Shown here: in pieces, positions 12,531 to 24,795 of the stretch | Layout of the letters: each line of letters opens with the position of its first letter | How positions within the stretch are numbered: the first letter of the stretch is position 1 | Assembly: GCA_900618425.1 (NCBI GenBank) | Contig: UZAN01039756.1 | Coordinates: forward strand, 30,624-94,623 | Reading direction: 5' to 3' | Length of the DNA stretch: 64,000 nt | Origin: Echinostoma caproni | Taxonomy: Eukaryota; Platyhelminthes; Trematoda; Plagiorchiida; Echinostomatidae | Made by a program: the position numbers and the translations under genes | Notes under the pieces: generated by a model | Told to the model about the DNA's origin: nothing | What the model saw: the letters and a program-made list of their open reading frames with translations, nothing else | Databases searched by the model: none

Positions 12531-14519
12531 TCCTGGTGGATAGCGGAACTCTTCATCTGCTAGATGGTCAACACGTTTATTAGTTAGATATTTCTGTTGT
12601 ATTGACCATATCAATGTACAAACAGCATATAATCCACAGATTTTACTAACCAATAATTAATTTGATGCCTCACACCCCGAATGGTAAACGTATGATAGAG
12701 TGCACAACGTAACCTTGCATTTCGTTCGTTGTGATTGGTTGAACTCCAGGCTACTCATTTCACTTTCCTCGCAGTAAACGTTGCTTGGTAAGGAAGCTCA
12801 AAATAAATTTCGTGAATACAATAAATCCAGAATTTCTCTTCCAATACTGCATTATGTTCCTCAGTCCCGATTTTCTTCCGGGGATTGGGCAAGTCATCCA
12901 CCATTCTCAACACGAGACTTACATGTTAGGCATTACCATCAGTGCATCGAAGGAGCAAAACTAGAGCGAATATTAGTGCTGATTTTATTTTGAGGAAGAG
13001 CGTGCGAATTTTACAAGATGCCAAATTTTCAACTCTGAGTAAGCACTCATTTCACTCACTCTATTCTCCCACCTTAACGGACCGTTCATTTTCTCACGGT
13101 GTTTGTGGATTTTACTACCAGACAGTCATCAAAATATCTTTTTTAAGTACCGGAAGTTCATACAGATAATAGGGATGCCCTCAGTAGGAGAATATGATGT
13201 GAAATTTAGAATACTGGATGAAAGTGGGTATTTAAGGAGTGATTATGCGTTTGTGATTTCCAGGTAAATTTCTCAGACAATCAACCTTTAAAAATATTCC
13301 ATTCAAGATTATAAACTCATCTAGTGGTCAGATATATCATTCAAAAAGACTGATTGGTTATTTACACTTACACGCCTGATTATCACACAAACAGTCTTCT
13401 GACTTCAATTCAGAAAGCATTAACAAATTCTCGACTGCGAATATCAACGTGAGTCACAAAAAGGTTGGTCCAGTATCCCACCAAACTGTTATTCCTGACT
13501 ATTCTGTAAAGCCTCTTTCGAAGTTAGGTTGATTGTATGTGATTTATCGCACATAATTCAATTAGTCTGTAGATAAAATTGGGATGCACAATTCCTTTGA
13601 ATTCATAATATATATATAATGTTTACATTCGCAGTTTAATAATGTTCAGTAGGAATGGTCACTGAGATTAAATATCTATCATTTTGAGACTGTATCTATG
13701 TGCAGCGGCTAATAAATCCGGGTGTTAAAAGCTTACAGCATCAGAATCACTATAATACTTGTTTTTTTATGAAAACACTTGATTTACTGGAGCCGTTTGC
13801 TCAAATATTATGAGTACAACAATGCGTTTTATAAGAAAGCTTGTGTAACCGCAAGACAAGTCAATTCTTAGTTTCTGAGTTGCAAAAATATTTGACTGAA
13901 CTTGAGGAATATGTGTATATTTAAAGTGCAAAAATCGATAAGGCTCTGTTGGACAATATTGATCTAGTGGGCTTCAGACTCTTGTCGCAGGTTCCCATCC
14001 GCTCTGGAGATATTCTGACCAGGTTTCATTGATTGGAGCTCCAAGTAAAAAAAAGTTTCCTTCCATTTGGACGGCTTCGATTTCTCCGATAGGTTTGAGC
14101 ATATATAAATAAGACTAAGGTAATTCCTGAGGGTTCTCTTGTTCTGGTCCGGATTTTTCCTTCGAGGGAATGAAATCAAACACGACCTCAGTAATACAGT
14201 CAATCTCCTGCCGTGTCACACCCCTGGGAAGTCGCATTTTCTAATACCTTCCCATTTTTTGAAAAACCGAAACCAACTGCATGCGTAATAACATTGTTTA
14301 TGACTATGCAATGTTACACCCCTCAATATATTACAGTTCCTGATACCTACTCACTTGGTCGTTTGCCAATGTCCGGGACGGCCATTGACTAGCCACCTCG
14401 CAATGTCGCACTCAGCCAATGGCGTTTCACCTAGTGTTACGCGAACACGACACTGTCTACTGTCTTTGTGAGTAAGACACCGATGCCAACAATCGAAGAC
14501 AGTATCACTTGACTTCAAA
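12531..14519. other. No recognisable gene
   Basis: A+T-rich DNA. A candidate 5' limit of the next transposon could lie near 14198, where TA is followed by CAGTCAATCTCC, but no matching inverted terminus was found on the far side. Confidence 0.45.
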
Positions 14520-15480
14520 ATGTGCAAGCGCCTGTCGATTAGAATGTATTGGAAATCAGTTCAGTTGAAAATGCTGAATCATACAAGTGTAACTCAGAGC
14601 TCTGTTGCCGAATCACTTAGTATTTCAAGAAAAACTGTTTGCAATGTTATATCCCATCGAACCACTGTCGGATAATTTGTGAACACTGGGGCATCTCTGG
14701 AAAGATGTCATTTGAGAAACAATGAGAAGTTCTGCCCAGTAAATGCGGCAACCTTGGTTTAGTTTACTGTTACGCACAGAGTTCCTTATGGCGGAGAGAG
14801 TCATTTGTAGGAAGGTAATCCAGCTGGCACGAAGAATGAATCATCGTGACTTCAAGTCTTCCAAAAGTTGGTGTCGCTCCTGGTCAGGCAGATGAGGGAT
14901 TAAATCCTACAGATTAGGAGACAAGCAACTCATATGCATCACTTTGTAGGTTCGTGGGGGAAGTTTGGAAGTACCACGTGATGCAGTGGATTAGTTTCGA
15001 GCGGAGTTACCGTAGTTGACCCATGGATACGCCGGCTGATATTTTCAATGCAGATGATACGGCTTTGGATTACAGGTAGCTCCCAGCAAGGACATCAAGT
15101 CTCAAAGGAAAAACAGTTCATAGATCCACGAAACCCAAAGAAAGAGTCACGTTACTACTTCGTGGGAGCAGGCCTAGAGAAAATTTATCACCGTTGGTTT
15201 TTGAAGAAGAACTTACCTGTTTAGAAGTTGATGAGGAAGTGGGTTAGTTGACAATTTTGCATCAAGTCTCTTTTTCAGTCACTAGATGGACACGTTTCGT
15301 GTCAAGCTAAGCGCCACAAAGAAAAAGAATGTGAAACAATGAATGCACCGAACGTTATCTCAATTAGAGAAGCACAGAAGTTACTGGATCTATTGAAGCT
15401 GTTTGCCTTGGCTAATGTTCGGATTTCGGGTTGCTACAAGAGTGTACAATTAATCTGAACAGTGCACTTGTTGATTTCCA
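14520..15480 (+). pseudogene. Tigger/pogo-like transposase relic
   Basis: Decayed transposase of the pogo/Tigger group. These proteins pair CENP-B-type DNA-binding domains with a DDE nuclease. Near 14540-14670 the frame reads KMLNHTSVTQSSVAESLSIS then RKTVCNVI, a psq-type helix-turn-helix. Near 14790-14890 it reads IQLARRMNHRDFKSSKSWC, a CENP-B-type helix-turn-helix. Near 15040-15220 it reads DIFNADDTALDYR, LPARTSSLKGK and KERVTLLL, matching the Tigger pattern NADETGL.., LLPxRT, KERLTVLL. Frames change between blocks and stops interrupt them. The later DDE motifs were not found intact. A tail near 15330-15450 (IREAQKLLDLLKLFAL) may be the C-terminal remnant. Confidence 0.8.
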
Positions 15481-16749
15481 AAGGGGAGCCAGGCTGAGAC
15501 AAACGACGATTTATGATTGCTAAAAATAAATCTTTGTAATCTGCAAAGAAATTTTTTCTGTATTTCTGTGTGGCACTCAAATAAGGTCATTTTTCTTGCA
15601 GTGGTCACTAAAGCCACGACTATTCGAGGTGCTCTGCCGCACTAGCGTGCAAACGGGTGGACGATAATCGCGATGGTCTGGTAACCGAGCGTGTGGAGTA
15701 TGATGTCAGATCCGAGTGATCCATAAAAGCTGTGTGAATGAACGATAATCGCACACATATTTACTAGAGTACCGATGAAATTAGACAGGTCACTGGTCAA
15801 AGGCCATCGTGACCCATGTCATACGCGCTCCTGACTGTTTGAGCAATACACTTTTAACTTGTGAATCACATGCTCGTGTTTGCCGATGCTGACCACAACG
15901 AATACATCAATCGGTTTGAACATACAATGGCTACAACACAAGCGAACCAACGAATGTATACGTGGAGAGCTAATACTACACATTTTTCACTTGAAAATTA
16001 TGAGCACATTGCACAGTGAACAATCAGTTGGGGATATGAGAAAGAAGTCATTGTACCGACTATACTCCGTAACGGATACTTCACTTATTTTAGATGACCT
16101 GATTTCATTTGAATGCGATTTTTGTCCCAGGTTCTCACTGTGTTCGATCTGTTTCATCCTTGTTTTCGTCGAATAGGTTAATATTGATGTTGTGATTATT
16201 ATAGTTAAGACAGTTGAATGTTATGGTGGACGCTATCTACTCAGTTCTGTAGTTAACCTAACGTTCCAAAAGAATGGTGAAATATCTGGCAATAATATGT
16301 GCTATTTGGGTTAGAAGAAATTCCCCTGACGATAGGTGGGTAGTAGGCTAAATACCAGATGCAATGCATTAATATTAAGCCGAGGGCATCTTAAAAGACT
16401 TCAATTTCATCGATACATATAGGATACACCGGACAGTATATCTGAATCCTGTTATAAATAAACGGTACATAATTATAAACATTGGGAACAAGTAACAGAA
16501 TTAAGGTACTTTTCATTGATCTCCCAACCGAATTTTCGTACTACTGAATAACATGCTACATCGCAGTTCCTGAAAGTTACCCACTTTTTCGAATTCCCGA
16601 GGGGAGTGACATAGCAGGAGATTGACTGTAGTATTATTCGATGAGACAAAATAGAGTCATAAATCAAGCAAAGTAAAGTTCAGACAAACAGTGGTAACAC
16701 GTCTACCCACGGCGCTGAGTGTGTTGTTGTTTACTTACACCAAACAAAC
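15481..16749. other. No recognisable gene
   Basis: Flank of the Tigger-like relic and of the following LINE. No inverted terminal repeat partner was seen, and no exon chain. Confidence 0.45.
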
Positions 16750-19430
16750 TATTCTCCGGTAATGACCAAAGAAGGATCTAGTACGCTGATGATTTTATCA
16801 GGAACAACACTTGGGAAGAAATAAAATTTACCGAATGAAGGCATCCAAAGCTTCGGTTTGTTTCGAAACCCGTATTTATCGGTGAAAATGCTTCTATTCT
16901 TCGTAAAATNTACAAAACCGTTGTTGCTTCTAATTCCAAAGTTTGAAATGGATGAGCATGCTGATGGAGCCGTGTCAAACCTGAAGGTGTTGATTGACAA
17001 TGGAGTCAACCAGCGCCTCATTAGATACACATCCATATCCTAAGATACTTTTCAGAGAGCGTCTGATCAATATGAAATCCTGAGTCAGCAAACAGGGGAA
17101 GATAACGGAAGAGCAGTAGGCTCAATGGCATAAAACGCACAAGAAAATAAATTTATTAATGATGTACGATGGCACCTTCAGATATCGAAGGCGTAAAATA
17201 TAAAAGGTCAACTTTCTAACTTTTTGAAACGTTTGTTCTACGTGATAGGACCATTTGAGGTCAGCAGACAGAAAGCAACCAAGTTATTTGGCGTGTTGTA
17301 TTCTTTCAAATTTGTATGTTATTGATTAAGATGTTGGGGACAGATGATCCAGAAAATGATGATGGCCTACGGTTAATGGAAAACAAAATGTCAATGCATT
17401 TGTTTGGGTTTAAAGAAAGGTTAACACAATGGGACCATTCAGAAATGGAACTTAACGCTGATTGAAGAGGGTTGATTGAAGAATTTTAGTTGTTAGATGC
17501 ACAACCAATTAATGTGTCATCGGCGAATTTAAAAGTGAAAACCATCGGGGTGACTGGCAATTGTTGGATGTAAAAAAAGAACAGAAAAGGGGATAAAATT
17601 GCACCCTACATTACACCTTGGTTTACTGGAACAGTGGAAGACCTAATACCATTGAGACAAGCGAATTGTAGTCGGCCGTTAAAGTGGTCATGCATCCAAT
17701 TCGAAAGAAGTGGCGAGAGATTATGTTGTTATAACAGTGTCAATAAGATGTTTCTGTCAACAGTGTTAAACGCGTTTGTGTAGTCCACAAAAACAAGAAC
17801 ACATTTGTGTTTTTGGCCTAAAGTGGATAACACAGATTATATAAGAAAATCCACTGCATCTAATTTAGGGCGACGCTTACAATAAGCAAACCAATTGGAA
17901 TCACAAAAATCAAGATTAGAGGATAGGTGCTTAATAATATTTCGCTCAAAAGTCCTAAGTAATACTGAAGATGAAGCGATAGGCCGAAACTTACCCTTTT
18001 CTTTCTTCAGTACTGCAGTGATACGAAAATCACACCATGTGTTAACTAGCCTACTTTCCGACAGACATGTATTAAATATGAACGAAACGGGCTTTACGAG
18101 GTGGTTTGCACTGGTTTTAAGACCACGGGATGATCCATCATGACCAGAGGATTTGTTTCTGTTGACAGCATTCAACTCCCTTAAAACTTTCTCTGTTGTG
18201 ACAATCACAGGAGAATGATAATCAAGTGACGTTGTATTTGGACTCGGTAATGCTCGCACAACATTTTTCACTGAAGAAAAATATTTGTTGAGCTCATTGA
18301 TGCCACATGAGACTGCAGTAGGTAAAGTTTAACGATCGAAGAGCAAACTTCATTCCGTTCCATAGCTGACAGCAGGATTCGTCCCCTAGCATAGTGTCAA
18401 CATGAAATTGACTGCGATCGCTTCTGATATGAAAGTTGATAGATTTGACAGTCAGCTTCTTTTCAGCGATACGCCATTTATTTCAGCCTTTAAACCGTTT
18501 TAGTCTACCAGAGATGAAGCGGCTGGGCTGTCGGTGGATCCTTACTTGAGGGCAGCACACATCATAACAATAGTTGAGATAATTGCTAAGGTTCTCACAG
18601 AAGACTGAAATATCGGGATCGGAATATAGTTGTAAGTCCGTTCCGACAACCATGGATTATAATTCCATCAAAGTGGTCAGATGATTTTGTCGTATGCGTA
18701 TCTTACGTGCATTGTTCTTCGTGAGGATTCGTCTTCAGCGTGTTGTAGGTAAAACTTTTATTATACAATGATCAGAATTCCCTACTGGTGCACGTCTGAA
18801 GGCACGAAAAAAGACGGCTGGTTAACGAAAAAGTAGTCCAAGGGTCTATCATTCCAAACGGAAAAACTAACAATGTTCTGGAGACATTAGTATGTAGAAA
18901 CTCACATCCGATTTGTTGAAATCACCAGAAACGATGAAAACAGATGTGACAGATTTACCCCACATAATTGGTTAGAATATATCCAGGAAGATGGACAACT
19001 CAGTAGGATTACAATCAGGTGTGATGTACAGATTTGAACTGATGATTGAAGAGTAATGCAAGAGAAAACGCGGTTTACATTCCACAGTAATACGAGAAAC
19101 GTGGCCAACCAATTCATCCTCGACCGATTCCTGTATCCAAGATTCTTGGAAAGTTAGCACACAAATTTTGGACCACTCTCCGTAGCGAATCAAAAGATCG
19201 ATGTCCGATAACTAAGAAAGGATTGAGGAGACATTCAACGACAAAATGATAGGAAAACCAGTGCTCTTCAGGTTACTGTGCTCAAGTGCAACGTTTCAGC
19301 TAGTACGATGTTTTCTTCGTTTACCAATTGAATTTCTGATGACCCCTTTAACCTTATTTCTCACGAAACGAAAAAAGCACGTAAGGACGAGTCGTGTATA
19401 TCTCCCACGTATATTCGGATTGATATTAAA
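16750..19430 (-). pseudogene. LINE endonuclease-reverse transcriptase relic
   Basis: Non-LTR retrotransposon ORF2 read on the minus strand, with frame shifts and stops throughout. From 19250 downward come apurinic-endonuclease-like blocks: ETW-type FQESWIQES near 19150, then SGDFNKSD near 18920 and NSDH near 18770. The longest open stretch (17837-18271) holds the start of the reverse transcriptase with NKSSGHDG, LKKEKGKFRPIASSSVLLR and FERNIIKHL. Downstream, VFVDYTNAFNTVDR near 17770 carries the first catalytic Asp, and FKFADDTLIG near 17535 carries the FADD core. The likely 5' coding edge is near 19380. The 3' limit is not sharp, and a 95-codon frame at 16749-17036 may be tail or unrelated. 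Jockey/CR1-like affinity is likely, but the clade is not settled. Confidence 0.8.
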
Positions 19431-20734
19431 CTGAGCGTGTTATAGGTATTCATTGAGGTCACCGTAATAGATACAAATGTATATCCATAGATAAAGTGTG
19501 ATAAAAACCAAAGCTCCGGCGATAAAAAAAACTCAAGAGGATCACGCTCATAGCCTGGACCAAACAATAGCTATTATTTTTACTCAGGGAACAAACGGAT
19601 GATCTAAAGCCTTCATCAAAATATGGCCTCTGATAATGGACTTCGTCCTAGAGATTATTATGATGGGAATACTACAGATAGTTCAGGTAGTACCTCTGGA
19701 TGGCTCACGTAGGTCGTACTTATTATGGTCTAAGCAATGCAATAACTAAATTACAGTGTCCTTCGAGTGAGCTTTTCAAATCACAAATGGTGCAGACGAC
19801 GAGTAAACTCTTTAGACATACCTGGAATCATATCCGGGCCAGCCCTCGGTATCACGACAATACAGCTCCATATAAAGCACTCTTTCCTCAGCTTCTTTGG
19901 ACGTGTGAGACCATGTCAGCTAGTGGTCATCCTACTGATGCACAAACTAAAAGAAGAGGTCCACCAAGACACAACACAAAATCTACACTTGTTTTGTCAA
20001 CTTCGCCTGGCGGCGTCAAGGATGGATGTTGCACATCGCATTCTTCTCGCACAGAAAGGGTTAGCTCAGGCAGCTGTAATGGTATGGGAATAGCGACCTC
20101 TTGCTGGTGGGTTCGAATTCTGTTTGATTTCGTGCATATACTTAGCTGATTATTCATAACGAACATAGAATAGCTGTACAATTCTGCCTCGACCCTTTGG
20201 CTTGAAGTGGCAGTTATGAAACGAACTTTCTTTGGGTTAGAAGTGCTCCATGGCAGTTCAGAGAGTTTCTTTTATTAAGCGCTGAGGTAATTTATAAATT
20301 ATAAGTATGCTTCTTCATCAGACATCCTTACATTCCATGAATCATTTACTTATTATCAAGTTTTGATAGTTTTGAATGATACGTATATTATGGCCAAAAA
20401 AACACTGTGGACATCACTTTGACTGCTAATAAAAGTTTGGTAATAAAATTGACTAGTTTTACTAGGCAAAAAAGCTTAAAATAAAAGTGTTTCTTTTCGG
20501 TTGACCTTCTTGATGAGAAGAGAATGAAAAACAGTTGGAGCTCATATATGGAGACGCGGTTGTCTGCCGGAAACACACAAACAAAGATTACTGTTGATCA
20601 CAGCTCTGCACAATTCATCATATCACGGAAAACCGAAACGGGTGCCTAATATGTTAGAAACTTTCACAAGTGAACTGTGAATTAAAGGCATATGCAATAC
20701 TTTCAATTTTCTGATACTGTGGCTTTACTAGATG
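19431..20734. other. Unassigned stretch with overlapping open frames
   Basis: Frames of 149 and 108 codons overlap on the plus strand at 19700-20149, with an 84-codon frame opposite. Codon content is not convincing and no motif was recognised. A box B-like gggttcgaattctg at about 20108 hints at a degraded tRNA or SINE head, but no matching body follows. Confidence 0.4.
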
Positions 20735-22590
20735 TTCAGTTCAGTTCAGTTTTTACAACCATTAATCATGAACTTCCCTGCGCCGGTCATAGTTGCTGGT
20801 TTTTTGGTTGCTCATTTGGATAAAGGAGCAGAATGAAGATTGGAATGTTGAAAGCAAATTTAAGCGGAATATGGAGAATTCATATAGATTGATGTTAGAG
20901 GGAATGGATGCACGAGCGCTACTGTTTGCGACATCCAACCATATCACTCAGTGTCTGTAACCATCGGTGACCATCATCTCAGGGTCCGCAGCCTGGGAGC
21001 CTAACGAAACGTATGTGTCCCAGTCTCCAGATTAGGAGTTCCATACCCTCATGCGAGGTCTTAGTTTGACTGCCCTTAACCATTGTCCAACCGCTGCCTG
21101 CCTGGGCAAATATCGCTCACCGTGGCAACCCATCTGGTGACATGCGTAACACATGTCCCAAACAACGTAATCTATGGAGGTTGATCACTTGATCCAGTGG
21201 ACGACCGCGACTGCCTAAAACTCTACGTATAACCTCAGCATTGCTCCTCCGGTTACCCCACCAGACTCGTGCAATGCGACGTAGACAGCGGTGTTCGAAC
21301 CCCGACGATCTATTTTTATCCTATTCCCGTAGTGGCCAAGTCACTGCACCGTAGACGAGGACTGGCCAAACTGCTGCAGTATATACGCGACCCTTCACAG
21401 ACAGCCGAGTGTCTCGACGGCATCACAAATGTCTCAAGTTGGCAAATGCCAACCGAGCCTTTTCTATGCGCGCCGATGCTTCGACTGCGACGCGTCCGCC
21501 GAGTGAGATATAGCTGCCCAGATATAAAAACTTGTCCACTTCGTCTACTACTTCCCCAATGAGGGTGAGGTTGGGGGCTGGGTCAATCCAACCTTGAAGT
21601 AGCATTTTACACTTTGAAGGTGCAAAACGCATCCGAGCATGGTTCCACTAGCACTAAAACTATGCTGAAAAGCTTGTAATTGGCGTGGATCTGGATTGAG
21701 AGAAGTTGGTGCTTGATAGGAACAGTCCGTTGTCAGCGCAAAGTTGGAGTTGGCGTTCTCCGTTGTCAGTCCGGATAGCTGGGATTGCATGTGAACCAAG
21801 TAGTCCTACTGATTCGTCCAGGGATCCAACTTGAGCACTGAAGTCTCCAGCGACCACCACTATGTCCGTTGACCGAGCACTTTGGAGCAGTTGAGAGAGA
21901 ATTTATCGTTCACTTCTGGCGAACGGCAATCAGTTGATACATAGGAGGATAAGACGAACAAACATCGACGGTTCGTTCTGTAGCTATTTATCCGTAATGA
22001 ATCATCCAGATGTGCAGCGGAAAGTCGGCTGTTAACTGGGATCCAATCGAGGAGTGAACGTTCGGCCTCGGCACTCAGTGCAATCCCAATACCAGCAACA
22101 CCGGGAGCTTTGGAAACCGAATCGCCTGATACACGCAGAGTGAAGCGTGAGGATGATGCTGGCTCTGGAGAACGGAGGGAGATGACTGAAGTAGGGTCGT
22201 GTACGCATGTTTCGGAGGCACAGCATACATCTAAATGGAAGGTAACAAGGGTAGCTTGTTAACCGGTATGATAGAGTGTGCGGACATTGAGCGCAACTTA
22301 GTGAAAAGGAGATTTTGGTTCCAATAATCTGATAACCTCTGAGTGGTTGACCTTTTTAGTTGAACGCCGAGTGATATCCGATTGGTCTCATAAACAGGAG
22401 GCACCTGGGATTATATGGGAAAGATGGTTTCCTAAATGGGTGCCTAAGACTTTAAGGCATGGTATACTTCGCGGTAGCCCACACCGACGAAGACGTTTTT
22501 CTTTGGGAACCCTAACCAAAGCCTTTGACTCAAAAGTCTGATCCGTAAGGCAACGGGATGCATCTGAAAAGCACATTTTCTCCAAAGAAT
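20735..22590 (-). pseudogene. RTE-type LINE with deleted polymerase core
   Basis: Minus-strand RTE-clade element. From 22590 down: an N-terminal stretch, LNVRTL near 22290, and LCASET-type CCASETCVHD near 22220. Endonuclease blocks VAGIGIALSAEAERSLLDW near 22080 and VVAGDFSAQVG near 21850 follow, then RTDNGERQLQLCADNGLFL near 21770-21830. Directly after this, at about 21655, the frame jumps to MRFAPSKCKMLLQGW, VDKFLYLGSYIS and ARIEKARLAFANLRHL. In intact RTE elements that segment lies after the YADD box, so the body of the reverse transcriptase is missing. The 3' end on the minus strand is ggttgtaaaaactgaactga, with short GAACT tandem units at 20735-20760. Confidence 0.88.
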
Positions 22591-24795
22591 CTCACGAGAA
22601 AACCACAGACCATCTATGCTAGCACATTAGAGGCAGGTGGGTGAGGATTGATACATCGACTGCGGACTTCGGCAATTTATTCTTCATCTACAAATCACGA
22701 GTGATTCCAGGTTGATGGTAAGAGACATTTAGATGGAGACTTTATTGCGATGTAACCTCCCTTTGTTTTCTCTTTTGACCGATCTATGTTTGGCAAAATT
22801 GACAACTGAAGAAGTGGATGGTTAGGAAGTAAAATAGGCCTTTCGTTTGTGTTAAGTAGATGATATAATTTACGCGACTGATACATTTTCAAGAGTCCCA
22901 CTCTTCTGTGAGGTCAGATCAACAAAGACCACACAAATATTCATACGAAGGATTCCAGCTGTTCGATGCTCTCGCTTACACCCTCCAGATGGGTTTTATG
23001 TATGTAGCATGCACAAAAGGGAACCCGGGCGAGAAAAGAGACAAATGAACACAGTTTCGGAAATCTGCCATACAATACGGCCTTAATTCAACGCACAGTC
23101 ACTGGAACAATCTGGATGTGTTTGCCCAATTTACGATGTGAAGAAATGAGAAAAATCTAAGTGTTTTTCATTGACTATAGCTATATTTTGAAAACAGATG
23201 TCCATATTCATTCATACAGAAATGCATGAAGAGATAACCAAGTAGAAACTAGTGTATTCATCCATCCTTCAGAAAGGTTGCAGATTACGGGAAGCGATAG
23301 ATCGGCATCTTCAGAGTTTCGTTGGAAATATATTATATAATTTAGCTAAGCACACTTTACACTCCCTGACCAGCTTTATCGTTAAACCTTTAAGTTCTTT
23401 TGGTACAAACTGCCCTATTCGACTGTTGAACGAGCGTTTTCAAGCCCATCCCATTTGGTTTGAATGTAGATGGAATGAAAATGGGGGACAGCAACAACCG
23501 CTCACTTGACCGTGCCAGCATCGGTGAAGCGTTCAGGCCGATCTGCACGATCACCAAAGTAGGTCTACTGATACTGGTTGTTCGTGTACGATCGATACAG
23601 GCCAACCGTTTACTCAAATTCAAATCCAGTTAGTGCGCTGCTTGTAGATTGTGTCCCATCTCTGTTTTACCGCTACTGAAGCACCAAAAACATTTCTACA
23701 CTTTCAATTATAATCAACCGTAGTGACCATTACGATCATACATCCTGGATGAAGCAAGATAGCCATCGAACCAAACGACGTTGAATTGCGTAGCGAGAGC
23801 TGTCAAAATATATCACACATTGTATGATAGTTGCGTAGCTTTTATGAGAAACCATGAGTTCCAGCGATGGAATGTTTGACAATATTCATTTTTCGCCGAT
23901 AGATTCCGAAATGGATTAACCATAAGGCTCAAACCACACGGCACTTTTTAGCTACTCATCCACTGTGTATTTCTATGATATGATAAGCCACGGCGATTGA
24001 GACTTTTGTGATTTTAGCTATTTCCAACAGAATTCGAAATTTATCCTCCAGATAAATCTGACCGAAGGTACTCCAAATTTATTGGGACACTCGAATTTGG
24101 CGGCGAAAATGACACCATAACGAGCATTATTTACACGACGATTACCGATAAAGTACAATCTATCTATTTCTCGCCAAAGCCCTAATACCAACTCTGCCTA
24201 TTGTAGACCAGCGTAAAAACTGCATTTATGTGTGTTTCTTCGCTTTGCGTTTATTGCAATCTCTAGTTAAGAAAGCAAACTTTAGTGATTGACATTTTGA
24301 TGCACCTTACTGATTAACAATCTCCAGATGATTTATATTCGATTAAGGTCATGAGTAAAACTGAACTAATTCAAAAATGGTGATATATTCTGAATGAACG
24401 ATGTTTAAATTACGGCTTTGGCATAGGGAAAAATGATACTCCACAACCCTTTATTGTAACTAGGGAACTTGAACCACCTCCAGAGGAGAGAGCTACTCAA
24501 GAAATCCCACCCGTTTCCTAATAGTTCGTTTTATATATACTTCCTTTTCTGTTATAACTAAGTGCAGCATCCCATACACTGCATCTCATCCTCGGCAAAC
24601 TGATAAACGTGTTGAACTATCTTACTGATTTTCAAGAATGAAGCACTTACCTTGACAAACCAATAACCTTCGTGTTCAATCCCTTTGTTAGAAGTTGGAA
24701 ATTGACTGTGACAAACCTACGCTTATGATGATACTCGTGATGCTAATTGTGATTGTCTTGCATGTTAGTGTTGTAATATTCCGAAAAGCCACTTT
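22591..24795. other. No recognisable gene
   Basis: Open frames at 23252-23509 (plus) and 23390-23623 (minus) oppose each other and have no motif. The interval could contain a promoter or upstream exon for the gene starting near 24796; nothing specific was seen. Confidence 0.4.

Noticed and set aside
14198..14245. Possible left inverted terminus of the Tigger-like element
   Set aside because: No matching inverted partner was found between 15480 and 15900.
20090..20140. Box B-like gggttcgaattctg
   Set aside because: No box A at the right distance, no cloverleaf and no SINE body downstream.
19700..20149. 149-codon open frame
   Set aside because: It overlaps a 108-codon frame in another phase and an 84-codon frame on the other strand; no recognised motif.
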